From an uncultured bacterium (GTDB taxonomy: Bacteria > Verrucomicrobiota > Kiritimatiellia > CAIKKV01 > CAITUY01): a stretch of 64,000 nucleotides of DNA. Positions 8,061 to 15,826 of this stretch are shown here, piece after piece (the stretch's first letter is position 1; each line of letters begins with the position of its first letter). Under the pieces are notes generated by a model. The model was given only the letters and a program-made list of their open reading frames with translations. It was not told the DNA's origin and did no database searches. The position numbers and the translations under genes are program-made. The stretch is from contig CAITUY010000054.1 in assembly GCA_903895695.1 (NCBI GenBank), positions 1 through 64,000 of the forward strand. Direction: 5' to 3'.

Positions 8061-8690
8061 TTACCGGCCATAGTGCTGGCTGTAGTAATAGTCATCGTCA
8101 TCGGCATCCTGCTGCGCCCTCTTTGCCCTTTCCACCGCCTCTTTGGCTTCCGTGCGCGCCTTTGTGGCCTCCTCGTTGGCGAGGTTGGCGGAATCACTTG
8201 CATCGCGCGCTTGTTGCTGTGCATCTTCAGCAGCGGCCTGGGCAGCAATGGTTCTTTTCTGCAATTCATTGATCCTTGCTGCCTCTGGGTGGGCGCGAGC
8301 CCATGCCTCGTACTCCGCATTCTTGATGAGTGTCAGTTGCCGGCGGGGATCTTCGAGAATTGTACTGGCCTGTTGGATGTAGGCCCCAAGGCGCTGTTTG
8401 CAATATTCGTGTGTTCTGGTTGATCGAGAAGCGAGATCGCGCCACGCAGCCGAGTCCGACAGCATCTTTTTGAGAACATTGGTTGCGGCTGGAATCGATG
8501 GGGATTGAACACCGTGTGCCCTCAGTTCGACATCGAGGTTATTGGCTTCATACAGCAAGTCCTGCTGCCGTTTTGTGAGCCCATCCCGGATACGCTGGAC
8601 TTTATCCTCGAACTGTTCGACACCGGCACTCATGCTGACGTGCGCCAATAATAGAATCGCCAAGATCGTCAGTGAACCTTTCGTGTTCAT
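8061..8690 (-). CDS. Secreted coiled-coil protein, function unknown
   Basis: This 209-residue protein has a strong ribosome binding site (aaaggaga) and a signal peptide (KGSLTILAILLLAHVSMSA). The mature part is almost wholly helical, with a long Ala/Glu/Arg/Lys-rich coiled coil from about residue 135 to 195. It ends in an Asp/Tyr cluster (DADDDDYYYSQHYGR). No family is recognised. It lies opposite to its neighbours in the accessory region. Its exported coiled coil suggests a periplasmic or surface structural role, an inference only. Confidence 0.6.
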   Translation of the reverse strand: MNTKGSLTILAILLLAHVSMSAGVEQFEDKVQRIRDGLTKRQQDLLYEANNLDVELRAHGVQSPSIPAATNVLKKMLSDSAAWRDLASRSTRTHEYCKQRLGAYIQQASTILEDPRRQLTLIKNAEYEAWARAHPEAARINELQKRTIAAQAAAEDAQQQARDASDSANLANEEATKARTEAKEAVERAKRAQQDADDDDYYYSQHYGR

Positions 8691-9065
8691 GCCGTCTCCT
8701 TTCCCGTCGCACGGCTACACGGTCGCCAGAATAGTGCCGTGCATGATCGGCGGCAAGGCGTTTCCCGCCGGCCCCGCGCGGCAGGGGCGCTATGTTACCC
8801 TTCCCCGGCGGAGATCGACCGTTTCCGCCGTTGCCACGCCTATGCAGCATGGCGGGAATCACCCTTGTAGTGAGCGAGGCCCACGGCAACCGGGTTCAAG
8901 GCGTCATTCGGCCCGCCACCCCCGCCCGGCGCCACACAACTCCCCGACCGGTACGACTCGCGAGCCCAACCGCGCGGGCATTGTGGCGCAGCGGGTGAGT
9001 GTTCCGGGTGAATCGCGGGAACCGCCGGATTGACGCCGCCGGCCGGATCGTGCGACACTGAGAGC
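8691..9065. other. Gene-free stretch, nothing recognised
   Basis: Frames here are short, lack ribosome binding sites and show no family pattern. The stretch lies between a minus-strand gene and the plus-strand toxin-antitoxin pair, so it must contain their divergent promoters. I could not pick out convincing -35 and -10 boxes. Confidence 0.4.
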
Positions 9066-9317
9066 ATGACAACGATGACCATTGATCGCCCTGGCCCGGA
9101 CTTGGCCGACGCCTTGCGGCACGTCAGTACAGACCATGAGGCCGTGATGATCGAGCAGGACGGCCGGGTTGTCGCCGTCATTGTGCCGCCGGAAGAGTAC
9201 CTGCCCGTTCGCGACGAAGACATCCCGCCCGGTTTCTGGCAGGGGTTGAAGGAATCCAAAGCGGGCATCGGCGTTGACATGGAGACGGCCCTCAATGAGC
9301 CCCCGCCCGGCGTATAG
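9066..9317 (+). CDS. Antitoxin, Phd/YefM-like
   Basis: This is an 83-residue protein. The start at 9066 is chosen because the family begins just before the TI-D motif; a longer frame exists. The pattern DALRHVSTDHEAVMIEQDGR, followed by VAVIVPPEEYLPV, is that of Phd/YefM antitoxins, whose N-terminal part binds the operator and whose C-terminal tail neutralises the toxin. It overlaps the next gene by 23 nt, as usual for such pairs. The pair is expected to be autoregulated. Confidence 0.75.
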   Translation: MTTMTIDRPGPDLADALRHVSTDHEAVMIEQDGRVVAVIVPPEEYLPVRDEDIPPGFWQGLKESKAGIGVDMETALNEPPPGV

Positions 9318-9579
9318 GTTCAAGGCCACGCCGCAATTCTGGAAACGCTTCTACGCCCTGCCGCCAGATCGCAAGGACGCCGTCCGCGCCGCTTGGCAGG
9401 TGTTCAAGAACGACCCTTTCGACGCCCGGCTGGGTACTCACAAGATTCACGGGCTTTCAGCGCGCGCCGGGGTTACGGTCTACTCGGTCGTTCTCGGGCC
9501 AGACCTGCGGGCCGTGTTCCACATCATCGGCGATACCGTGTGGACGTTGGATGTCGGCAGCCATGCCGTTTACCGCTGA
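9295..9579 (+). CDS. RelE/ParE-superfamily toxin
   Basis: This is a 94-residue protein overlapping the antitoxin gene; the ATG at 9295 gives the family's usual length. It has the compact fold pattern of RelE/ParE toxins: two N-terminal helices (FWKRFYALPPDRKDAVRAAW), the NDPFDARLGTHKIHGLSA turn, then strands ending in DVGSHAVYR. Members cleave mRNA at the ribosome or inhibit gyrase; which applies here is not decidable by eye. The pair probably stabilises the accessory region next to tRNA-Thr. Confidence 0.75.
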   Translation: MSPRPAYRFKATPQFWKRFYALPPDRKDAVRAAWQVFKNDPFDARLGTHKIHGLSARAGVTVYSVVLGPDLRAVFHIIGDTVWTLDVGSHAVYR

Positions 9580-9875
9580 GCCCGCGATAATGCCGCCCGC
9601 CTGCTTCCCCGCCCCGCGACCGGCTCGCTTTGCCGCCGCCCGGCTACGATCCCGCCCCTGTCCGTGCGTCGGCATGGCCCCGAACATGCGCCCCGCCTGA
9701 AGCCTTCTGGCGAATCGTGATCCTTTTTCGATGGGGGGTGTGTACTTTTTGTATACCAGACCGCGCAGCGTCTTGAAGTGCCCCGACAAGTCCGAACAAG
9801 CACGGGCAATAAGGGGCGATATGCAGGGAATACCTGTGTTTATTGGGCAGAACGGTGGTTTACAGGGGAAAAGTG
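9580..9875. other. Gene-free stretch between toxin gene and tRNA-Thr
   Basis: No supported gene is seen. If the accessory region integrated at the tRNA 3' end, its right junction would lie here or within 9876-9900. A second copy of the tRNA 3' end was not found to the left within the window. Confidence 0.4.
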
Positions 9876-9951
9876 TGGAGCCAACGGTCGGGGTCGAACC
9901 GACGACCTGCGCATTACGAATGCGCTGCTCTACCAACTGAGCTACGTTGGC
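9876..9951 (-). tRNA. tRNA-Thr (anticodon CGT)
   Basis: On the minus strand the sequence folds as a full cloverleaf. The acceptor stem is GCCAACG with CGTTGGC, the D-arm is GCTC/GAGC, and the anticodon arm GCGCA-TTCGTAA-TGCGC gives anticodon CGT for ACG codons. The variable loop is AGGTC, and the T-arm GTCGG/CCGAC has the loop TTCGACC. The discriminator is T and the CCA is encoded (9878-9876). It lies 29 nt from the end of holA and its 3' end faces the accessory region. tRNA 3' ends are common integration sites. Confidence 0.95.
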
Positions 9952-9980
9952 TGAAAAACGGTGCATACCTTACCGGAAAC

Positions 9981-11105
9981 TCACCGCCTGTCAACTCCCG
10001 GCGTGCGCGAAATTCGAAGCAACATCATCTCCAGCAGATATCGCTCGGGGAGGCTGCTTGACACCAGTTTCTCCTGCGTCTCGGCGGCGACCCGTTGCGC
10101 CTGTCGGATGTGCAGGGTAGAGAACTTGCCCGCCTGCTTACACAACTTCATCATGACGTAAGGATGGGCAGACCGCGGATCTCGCTTAAGGCCGGATGCG
10201 AAGACCGTTTCAGCCGCAGGCGGCAAAGCGCTCCACACGGCCTCTTCGCCGCGATCACTCGAACGGAGCCGGACCCAGCCCTGATCCAGCGCCTCGCAAT
10301 ACAGGGCCAGTTCGCGCAAGCGCGACGCAACCATGGTGGCAATACCCACCGGGCTCTCTTTGTTGGCCAGCAGATCGTGCAACGCTTCCAGAGCTTTCAC
10401 CGTTTCCTGTTCGGCCACCGCATCGAGAAAACCCCACAGGCCAGCGGAGGCCGCCGCGCAGACCACAGCTTGAACGTCGGCCTCCGTAACGTCGCGGCGA
10501 TCTCCCAGATAGAGATCGAGTTTCTCCGCCTCGGACGCGATCAGGCGGGCATCAGTGCCGGCGCGTTGACTGAATGCCTGAACTACGGCACTCGTCGCCC
10601 GCAGCCCATGTTCCCGGAGGGCAGCCTGGGCGGTGGCGCGGGCATACTTCTCGACCTCATAGCTCTTCTCGGGCAGATGGAATTCCTGAATCTTGTGACG
10701 CTCCTTGAACGCCTTGAACAGCGACGATCGCCGGTCGATACCCGCCGCGGTAAGCAGCAGGGAATTCCCGTCCTGGGGCAGCGACTGTACCAGCTCGGCC
10801 AACTGCTTCAACTGGTCCTTCACCGCCTCACTCTTTGCTACCGCGCCGTCCGTAAGGAATGATACGTCGCGCCACCACACTAGTTTTCCGGCCGCCAGCA
10901 GAAACCCGGCAGTCAGTAGGGCGTCTCGGCAGACCTTCACCTGACGCACCGCCTCGTCAACCGTATCGGCCTTGCCCTCTATGATCTCGAGACCAAAGGT
11001 TTGTTCGGCCTCAGGCACGAGCCTGCGAACCAAAGCGCGTGCTGCGTTTGTTCGGGGAAACTCGTCGTCTCCCACCAGAAGATAGGCGGATGCTGAACCA
11101 GTCAT
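9981..11105 (-). CDS. holA: DNA polymerase III subunit delta
   Basis: This 374-residue protein matches the clamp-loader delta subunit. The N-terminus AYLLVGDDEFPRTNAARAL is the degenerate ATPase start (family: YLL-G-E-x-[FL]). It also has the typical LLLTAAGIDRRSSLFKAF segment, and the C-terminal collar domain begins near residue 215. The protein opens the beta sliding clamp as part of the tau/gamma-delta-delta' loader. A ribosome binding site (aaggt) precedes the ATG. It is divergent from the 7TM-HD gene, with 75 nt between the two starts, which must hold both promoters. Confidence 0.85.
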   Translation of the reverse strand: MTGSASAYLLVGDDEFPRTNAARALVRRLVPEAEQTFGLEIIEGKADTVDEAVRQVKVCRDALLTAGFLLAAGKLVWWRDVSFLTDGAVAKSEAVKDQLKQLAELVQSLPQDGNSLLLTAAGIDRRSSLFKAFKERHKIQEFHLPEKSYEVEKYARATAQAALREHGLRATSAVVQAFSQRAGTDARLIASEAEKLDLYLGDRRDVTEADVQAVVCAAASAGLWGFLDAVAEQETVKALEALHDLLANKESPVGIATMVASRLRELALYCEALDQGWVRLRSSDRGEEAVWSALPPAAETVFASGLKRDPRSAHPYVMMKLCKQAGKFSTLHIRQAQRVAAETQEKLVSSSLPERYLLEMMLLRISRTPGVDRR

Positions 11106-11180
11106 ACCTTGTCACCGGGATGCAAAAAGTGCATAAATCTTAATAACACGTTGTGGATCACTTGTCACGCGGGTCACTGG

Positions 11181-12704
11181 ATGGCTCTTGGAATTTCAAA
11201 GCTCAGGGAACAGCGGCTGAAGGAACGGCAACGCGAGGCCGCGCGCCTGACGAATGCCGCCTCAACTCCCTGGTGGAATCGGCCCACGCTGGGGGTCGTT
11301 ATCGGCACTTTCGCTTGGCTGTCCGCAAGCCTGCTCCTCTACAGCCGTCACATGGGCGGCGGCGAGGATCTTAACGAAACACTCGCCTTGGCGAGCAACC
11401 AACTGCTGCTGCTGCTTGGAGTTCTGCTTACGACGGGGTTCTTGGCGGTACTGACCCCCTCCCTGCTTCGGGATAACGGCCGTCTGCTCCTGCTTGCCCT
11501 GATCGGGCTGACCACACTGCTGCCGTCGGAGCTGCTGCTGCATGCGTCAGCCGAGGGGATGCAATTGCCGCGGCCGATGGCGGAGTACCTGTTTCCCCTG
11601 GCCGCGGCCCCGCTTCTGGCCACTGTCTTGCTCGGGGCTCCGGCGGGAGTTGCGGTTGGGCTGTGGTCCAGCTATGGGGCCGCTATCCTGGACGGCCGGA
11701 GCCTTACCGTGCTTGTAGTCGGACTGGTCGCGACGTCGGTGGCCTGTGTTTTGTCGCGCAACGTCAGGCGGCGGTCACAGTTGATTCGAATGGGCCTCAT
11801 TGTAGGCTTGGCCGAGTTACTCGCGGGAATTGCACTCTTGGACCGCCCTGCCCCCGAATTTCCACTTGCCCTGGCCCAGTCGGCCACCTGCGTGATCAGC
11901 GGTTTGATCGCGGCGGTGGCGACCATCGTTCTGCTCCCGGCGTTTGAGGCACTTTTCGGCATCACGACCAATATCAGGCTGCTGGAACTGACCGACCTAG
12001 GTCACCCGCTGCTGCAGCGCCTAGCCTGTGAAGCCCCCGGGACCTACCATCACAGCCTAATGGTCGCCAATCTGGCGCAGGCGGCCGCGGAGGCCATCGG
12101 AGCCAACAGCCTGCTGGCCCGGGTGGCGGCTTATTTCCACGATATCGGCAAGCTAACCAAACCTGGCTTCTTCACCGAGAATAGCCAGCCTGGGCATAGC
12201 CCGCACGACGATCTGGCCCCAAGCATGAGTTCACTGCTGGTAATGGCCCATGTCAAGGAAGGTCTGAGCCTGGCCTTGCTCCACCGGCTTCCACCGCCTG
12301 TATTGGATATCATCCAGCAGCACCACGGTTCCGGACTGGTGGCGTTCTTCCATCACAAAGCCGGACAGCAACTGCAGGCCGAACAGCAGATCATCGGCCG
12401 GGGCGTTGGTCGAAGGACGGCGGTGGACGAGTCGCACTATCGATACGCCGGGCCCAAGCCGGCAACCCGCGAAAGCGGCATTATCGCTCTGGCGGACGCA
12501 ATCGAGGCCGCATCGCGGTCGCTGGAAAAGCCCACGCCTGCCCATCTCCGCGATCTGGTCGATCATATCGTCGACATCCGATTCGAAGATGACCAGTTAG
12601 ACCACTGCGAAATGACGCTCTCAGAGTTGACCCGCGTGAAGCGGGCATTCGTTTCCTGCCTGACTAACATGCTGCACCACCGGGTGGCCTACCCAAAGCT
12701 ATGA
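11181..12704 (+). CDS. 7TM-HD domain phosphohydrolase (PgpH/YqfF-like)
   Basis: This is a 507-residue inner-membrane protein. The start is uncertain: 11181 lacks a strong ribosome binding site, and a TTG-initiated frame reaches back to 11109. Residues about 35-265 contain a series of hydrophobic helices, and residues about 285-450 form a cytoplasmic HD domain with TYHHSLMVANLA and the metal ligands in YFHDIGKL. PgpH family members hydrolyse cyclic di-AMP. Unlike the classic family this copy has almost no extracellular N-terminal domain before the membrane helices. The stop overlaps the start of ybeY, and the pgpH-ybeY pairing is common in bacteria, which supports the assignment. Confidence 0.8.
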   Translation: MALGISKLREQRLKERQREAARLTNAASTPWWNRPTLGVVIGTFAWLSASLLLYSRHMGGGEDLNETLALASNQLLLLLGVLLTTGFLAVLTPSLLRDNGRLLLLALIGLTTLLPSELLLHASAEGMQLPRPMAEYLFPLAAAPLLATVLLGAPAGVAVGLWSSYGAAILDGRSLTVLVVGLVATSVACVLSRNVRRRSQLIRMGLIVGLAELLAGIALLDRPAPEFPLALAQSATCVISGLIAAVATIVLLPAFEALFGITTNIRLLELTDLGHPLLQRLACEAPGTYHHSLMVANLAQAAAEAIGANSLLARVAAYFHDIGKLTKPGFFTENSQPGHSPHDDLAPSMSSLLVMAHVKEGLSLALLHRLPPPVLDIIQQHHGSGLVAFFHHKAGQQLQAEQQIIGRGVGRRTAVDESHYRYAGPKPATRESGIIALADAIEAASRSLEKPTPAHLRDLVDHIVDIRFEDDQLDHCEMTLSELTRVKRAFVSCLTNMLHHRVAYPKL

Positions 12705-13204
12705 AGGTCTCCATCATCGACCGCCAGCGGGCCGGACGTGTTGACGGCAAGAGACTAGGCGAGTTCGTCCAGCTTGTGATGGGACACGTCAGACCGGTCC
12801 CACCCGCCACCGACTGGCATGGGGTCTCGGTAATTCTGACCGGCGATGCCCTGATCCGACGGGTGAACCGGGACTTCCTGGGCCACGACGAGCCCACCGA
12901 TGTCATAAGTTTCACCTATCCCGCCCTGCCGGGACCGGATAGCGGCGCAACGGGTGAGGTGTTCGTCAACGTTCAGCAGGCGCTGAGGCTGGGGGCCCGC
13001 TACGGAGGGGCAGCTCGCGAACTGGCGCTCTATGCCGCCCACGGTTGCGACCACCTTGGCGGAGCAGAAGACGCCACCCCGGGCGGAAGGCGGCGCATGC
13101 GCAACCGGGAGTGCCGATGGCTGCGTTCGCCCGACGGACGTCGCCTGACACGCCATCTTGTGGACGATGCCTCGGCGGCGCGCCCGGGGACCAGGAAGCG
13201 ATGA
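12701..13204 (+). CDS. ybeY: Endoribonuclease YbeY (rRNA maturation)
   Basis: This 167-residue protein is a metal-dependent endoribonuclease of 16S rRNA 3'-end processing and ribosome quality control. The middle of the protein shows DEPTDVISFTYP and GEVFVN, both diagnostic. The metal site is HGCDHLGGAED: His114 and His118 are kept, while the third ligand position of the usual HGxLHLxGYDH motif is Asp124. Start and stop both overlap neighbours (ATGA), so it is coupled to the 7TM-HD gene and to recO. The C-terminal tail is longer and more basic than usual. Confidence 0.85.
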   Translation: MKVSIIDRQRAGRVDGKRLGEFVQLVMGHVRPVPPATDWHGVSVILTGDALIRRVNRDFLGHDEPTDVISFTYPALPGPDSGATGEVFVNVQQALRLGARYGGAARELALYAAHGCDHLGGAEDATPGGRRRMRNRECRWLRSPDGRRLTRHLVDDASAARPGTRKR

Positions 13205-13965
13205 TCTCGAAAACAGAAGCGGTGGCCTTGCGGGTCGACCCGTTTTCACGGACATCGTTGCTGGTGTCATGGCTGACCCGCGAGCACGGCCGGCTGGTAA
13301 CCCTGGCCAAGGGCGCGCACCGCCCGCGCAGCGGTTTCCGCGGCCAGATCGACGCTTTCTACACATGCGAGATCCTGTTCTACAGCGCTTCAAGATCCGG
13401 GCTGTCCACGCTCAAGGAATGCGCCGCGATCAATCCCCGCGAGTCATTGCGCCAGAACATCAGAGCAAGCGTCTCAGCGTCGTATCTGTGCGATCTCGTG
13501 CAGCGGCTGACCCCGCCAGGTGCCCCGCAAGAGGCGCTGTACGCTTTCCTCTCCAGCGTGCTCGACGTGTTATGTGAGCCGCGGATCGATGTGGCATCGC
13601 GACTCCTGCACTGGACCGAGCTGCGATTGATGGGGCTGTTAGGAATGGCACCGAGATTCGATCGCTGTACGGCATGCGGACGCCGCGGGGGTCCAGACGA
13701 ACCCCTGAACATCATCTCCGTTCCGCGGGGGGGGGTCATCTGCGCTCAGTGCCTGCCGACTGCGGAGGAACCATTCTTCCCTCTCGATCGGGGCGCCATG
13801 GCCATCCTGAAGACCTGGCAGATTACCGCCGACACGGGTCCTGCGTACCGCTTGGTGTGCTCGCCAAAACAGCGGGCCGGCATTGAACGGGCACTCGGAG
13901 CACTCCTAACCTATCACCTGGATTGTTCACCGGGGCGCCAGATTGCGCTAAGCCTGTTACCGTAG
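13201..13965 (+). CDS. recO: DNA repair protein RecO
   Basis: This 254-residue protein starts at the ATG that overlaps the ybeY stop; upstream codons in the same frame belong to ybeY. It opens with the N-terminal OB-fold typical of RecO (EAVALRVDPFSRTSLLVSWL, then HGRLVTLAKGAHRPRS). Residues near 160-185 carry a zinc finger of two CxxC pairs (CTAC and CAQC). RecO works with RecR to load RecA on SSB-coated DNA. It is the last gene of the coupled operon and is convergent with the YchF-like gene 18 nt away. Confidence 0.85.
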   Translation: MISKTEAVALRVDPFSRTSLLVSWLTREHGRLVTLAKGAHRPRSGFRGQIDAFYTCEILFYSASRSGLSTLKECAAINPRESLRQNIRASVSASYLCDLVQRLTPPGAPQEALYAFLSSVLDVLCEPRIDVASRLLHWTELRLMGLLGMAPRFDRCTACGRRGGPDEPLNIISVPRGGVICAQCLPTAEEPFFPLDRGAMAILKTWQITADTGPAYRLVCSPKQRAGIERALGALLTYHLDCSPGRQIALSLLP

Positions 13966-13983
13966 AAGCACGCGCTCGGGGTG

Positions 13984-15024
13984 TCAGACGTTGAAGCGAA
14001 AGTGGCAAATGTCGCCATCTTCGATAACGTAATCTTTGCCGCGTAAGTTCTCCTTACCCGACTTCCGGATGGCGTCTTCACCCCCCGCCGCCACGAAGTC
14101 GTCGTACTTAATCACGTCGGCTCGGATGAAGCCCCGCTCGATGTCGCTATGAATCTTGCCCGCCGCCTCCGGGGCACGTGCCCCCTTTCGGATCGTCCAA
14201 GCCCGCACCTCGTCCTTGCCGACCGTGTAAAACGACATCAACCCCAACATGTCGTACGCAGCACGGTTGAGCCGGTCAAGGCCGGAGAACTCCAGTCCAA
14301 GCGACTGCAGGTATTCACGCCTCTCGGTCTCATCCTGCAAGCTGGCGATTTCCTGCTCAATCAGACAGGACACGACGAAGCTGTCCTTCCGGTCGCGCCA
14401 TGGGTTGTCCGTAATGTGTTGCTCGTCGACGTTGTAGGTCCATAGCGTCGGCAGCATGCTGAGGAAACCAAGGCTCCTGATGGCCTTGACCTGGTGTTCG
14501 TCCAGCGCGATGTCTTTGAGCGGTACGCCCGCTTCAACCGTCTCCCGGCACTTATCCAGAACGGCTTCTTCCATGACTTGTGCGGGAGTCTGGCCGGCGC
14601 GCTTCTCCTTGCGCATACGTTCCAGACGCTTCTCGATGAGTTCCAAGTCAGCCAGCAACAATTCCGCATCCAGATTCAATCGGTCACGCTCGGCGTCCAC
14701 AGACCCTGCCGGGTGGTAAACACTGCCGGACTGGAAAGCCCGGACTACGACGCAAAGCAGATCGCAACGCCGGGCCGCCTCAAGCCAGTGTCGATCTTTG
14801 GAGCCTTGCTCGAGGTCGGGGAGCAGGACGACGTTTGTTTCCGCATACCGTGTCCGTTCCGGCTGCGCCAGTCGTGACAGGACGTCCACACGCGGGTCCC
14901 GCACTGGGGCGACGCCTTCGATGCTTTCCTGTTCCTTCCGCCCTGGAGGGATAGCCCGAGTCGTCAGCAACGTGAACAATGACTTCTTCCCCGACTGGGT
15001 GTAACCAAGGATGCCAATCTTCAT
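13984..15024 (-). CDS. ychF: Divergent YchF-like GTPase/ATPase with TGS domain
   Basis: This 346-residue protein has the YchF architecture. The C-terminal TGS/DUF933 part is well conserved, with FYTVGKDEVRAWTIRKG, GKIHSDIERGFIRADVI and DGDICHFRFNV. The G4-like motif NVDE near residue 198 is also present. The nucleotide-binding part is divergent: the P-loop reads GYTQSGKKSL rather than G-x4-GK[ST], and the DIAGL-type switch II sequence is absent. YchF proteins bind ribosomes and hydrolyse ATP. The changes suggest altered hydrolysis or a specialised paralogue. A ribosome binding site (gagga) supports the start, and a terminator from the upstream gene lies only 19 nt before it. Confidence 0.75.
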   Translation of the reverse strand: MKIGILGYTQSGKKSLFTLLTTRAIPPGRKEQESIEGVAPVRDPRVDVLSRLAQPERTRYAETNVVLLPDLEQGSKDRHWLEAARRCDLLCVVVRAFQSGSVYHPAGSVDAERDRLNLDAELLLADLELIEKRLERMRKEKRAGQTPAQVMEEAVLDKCRETVEAGVPLKDIALDEHQVKAIRSLGFLSMLPTLWTYNVDEQHITDNPWRDRKDSFVVSCLIEQEIASLQDETERREYLQSLGLEFSGLDRLNRAAYDMLGLMSFYTVGKDEVRAWTIRKGARAPEAAGKIHSDIERGFIRADVIKYDDFVAAGGEDAIRKSGKENLRGKDYVIEDGDICHFRFNV

Positions 15025-15042
15025 TTCCAGATCCTCACCGCG

Positions 15043-15076
15043 AAAAAAAAAGAGCCGGACGACTGGCGTCCGGCTC
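15043..15076 (-). terminator. Intrinsic terminator of the PEP-CTERM operon
   Basis: The 10-bp stem GAGCCGGACG/CGTCCGGCTC (15052-15061 and 15067-15076) with loop ACTGG is followed on the minus strand by nine T (complement of the A-run 15043-15051). It lies 20 nt after the stop of the PEP-CTERM gene. Confidence 0.9.
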
Positions 15077-15095
15077 GCGTCATAATACTTGAAGC

Positions 15096-15809
15096 CTAGC
15101 TGCGCTTTACGAGGCCGCGCCCAATAGCGCTAATCTTGCTGCGGTAGGTTATCCCAAGGGAAGCGAACGCAGCAACCAAGAGCCACACAGTCTCAGGCTC
15201 GGGAACCGAATAACTCATCACCACATCATCCAGTCCAAAGTTCTGGCCGCCATCCGCCGCGATGTAGAACCCGAAACGATCAATGCTGGCAAAGTCAGTA
15301 GCGAAACTCGCTGCGTTGGCGTTGCCCAGATCCGTCCAGTTCGCGCCGTCAACTAGGGACGACGACGAAACCACGTAGGCCTGCAAAGGAACGTTCGGTG
15401 CAGTCCCTACAGGGAACTGGTAGAGATAGTCAACCCACGAGTCTCCATTGGCTGAATGGAAATAGACAGCCAACTCACTGGGCGGTGACGCGCTGAGTGA
15501 CATGAAGCTAAAGGACACATCACCATTTTGCAGCCCCGTCGTGAACGGGGATCCGCTTGTATAGACGATAGCGTCCGCTGGCGTTGGAGTGCTGATATTC
15601 CCCGCAAGCGAGATCTGCAGAAAATTTCCCGAGTTTGCGAGGTTTACGCCACTTCCACCAATGGGACCTTGAACAGCGGACCACGAGTCAAGGAGGGGAG
15701 TTGTATCCCAATGCTCCTGGGCCGTGATGACTATGCTCCCGTTGCACAGGGCGCTTGACATGGCAACCACAATGGTTGCCAGAATACCGAGTATCTTAGT
15801 CTTCTGCAT
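15096..15809 (-). CDS. PEP-CTERM sorting-domain secreted protein
   Basis: This 237-residue protein has a signal peptide (residues 1 to about 24). A beta-rich middle ends in GFYIAADGGQNFGLDDVVMSY. A PEP-CTERM tail begins at residue 202 with VPEPETVWLLVAAFASLG, then a basic stretch. PEP-CTERM proteins are processed by exosortases in Gram-negative exopolysaccharide-forming bacteria. The basic tail after the helix is longer than usual (about 14 residues). It is the last gene of a three-gene operon and is followed by an intrinsic terminator. Its specific function is unknown; the middle resembles LamG/carbohydrate-binding-like folds only loosely. Confidence 0.8.
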   Translation of the reverse strand: MQKTKILGILATIVVAMSSALCNGSIVITAQEHWDTTPLLDSWSAVQGPIGGSGVNLANSGNFLQISLAGNISTPTPADAIVYTSGSPFTTGLQNGDVSFSFMSLSASPPSELAVYFHSANGDSWVDYLYQFPVGTAPNVPLQAYVVSSSSLVDGANWTDLGNANAASFATDFASIDRFGFYIAADGGQNFGLDDVVMSYSVPEPETVWLLVAAFASLGITYRSKISAIGRGLVKRS

Positions 15810-15826
15810 GATTCCATTCCCCCCTG

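Noticed and set aside
9731..9940. A 69-codon frame ending in VGVEPTTCALRMRCSTN
   Set aside because: This peptide is the well-known product of translating antisense across a tRNA gene.
10095..10862. A 255-codon open frame on the plus strand
   Set aside because: It is antisense to holA, which fits its family throughout.
13045..13200. Upstream extension of recO by 52 codons
   Set aside because: The extra codons lie within ybeY in another frame, and the ATG at 13201 gives the normal RecO start.
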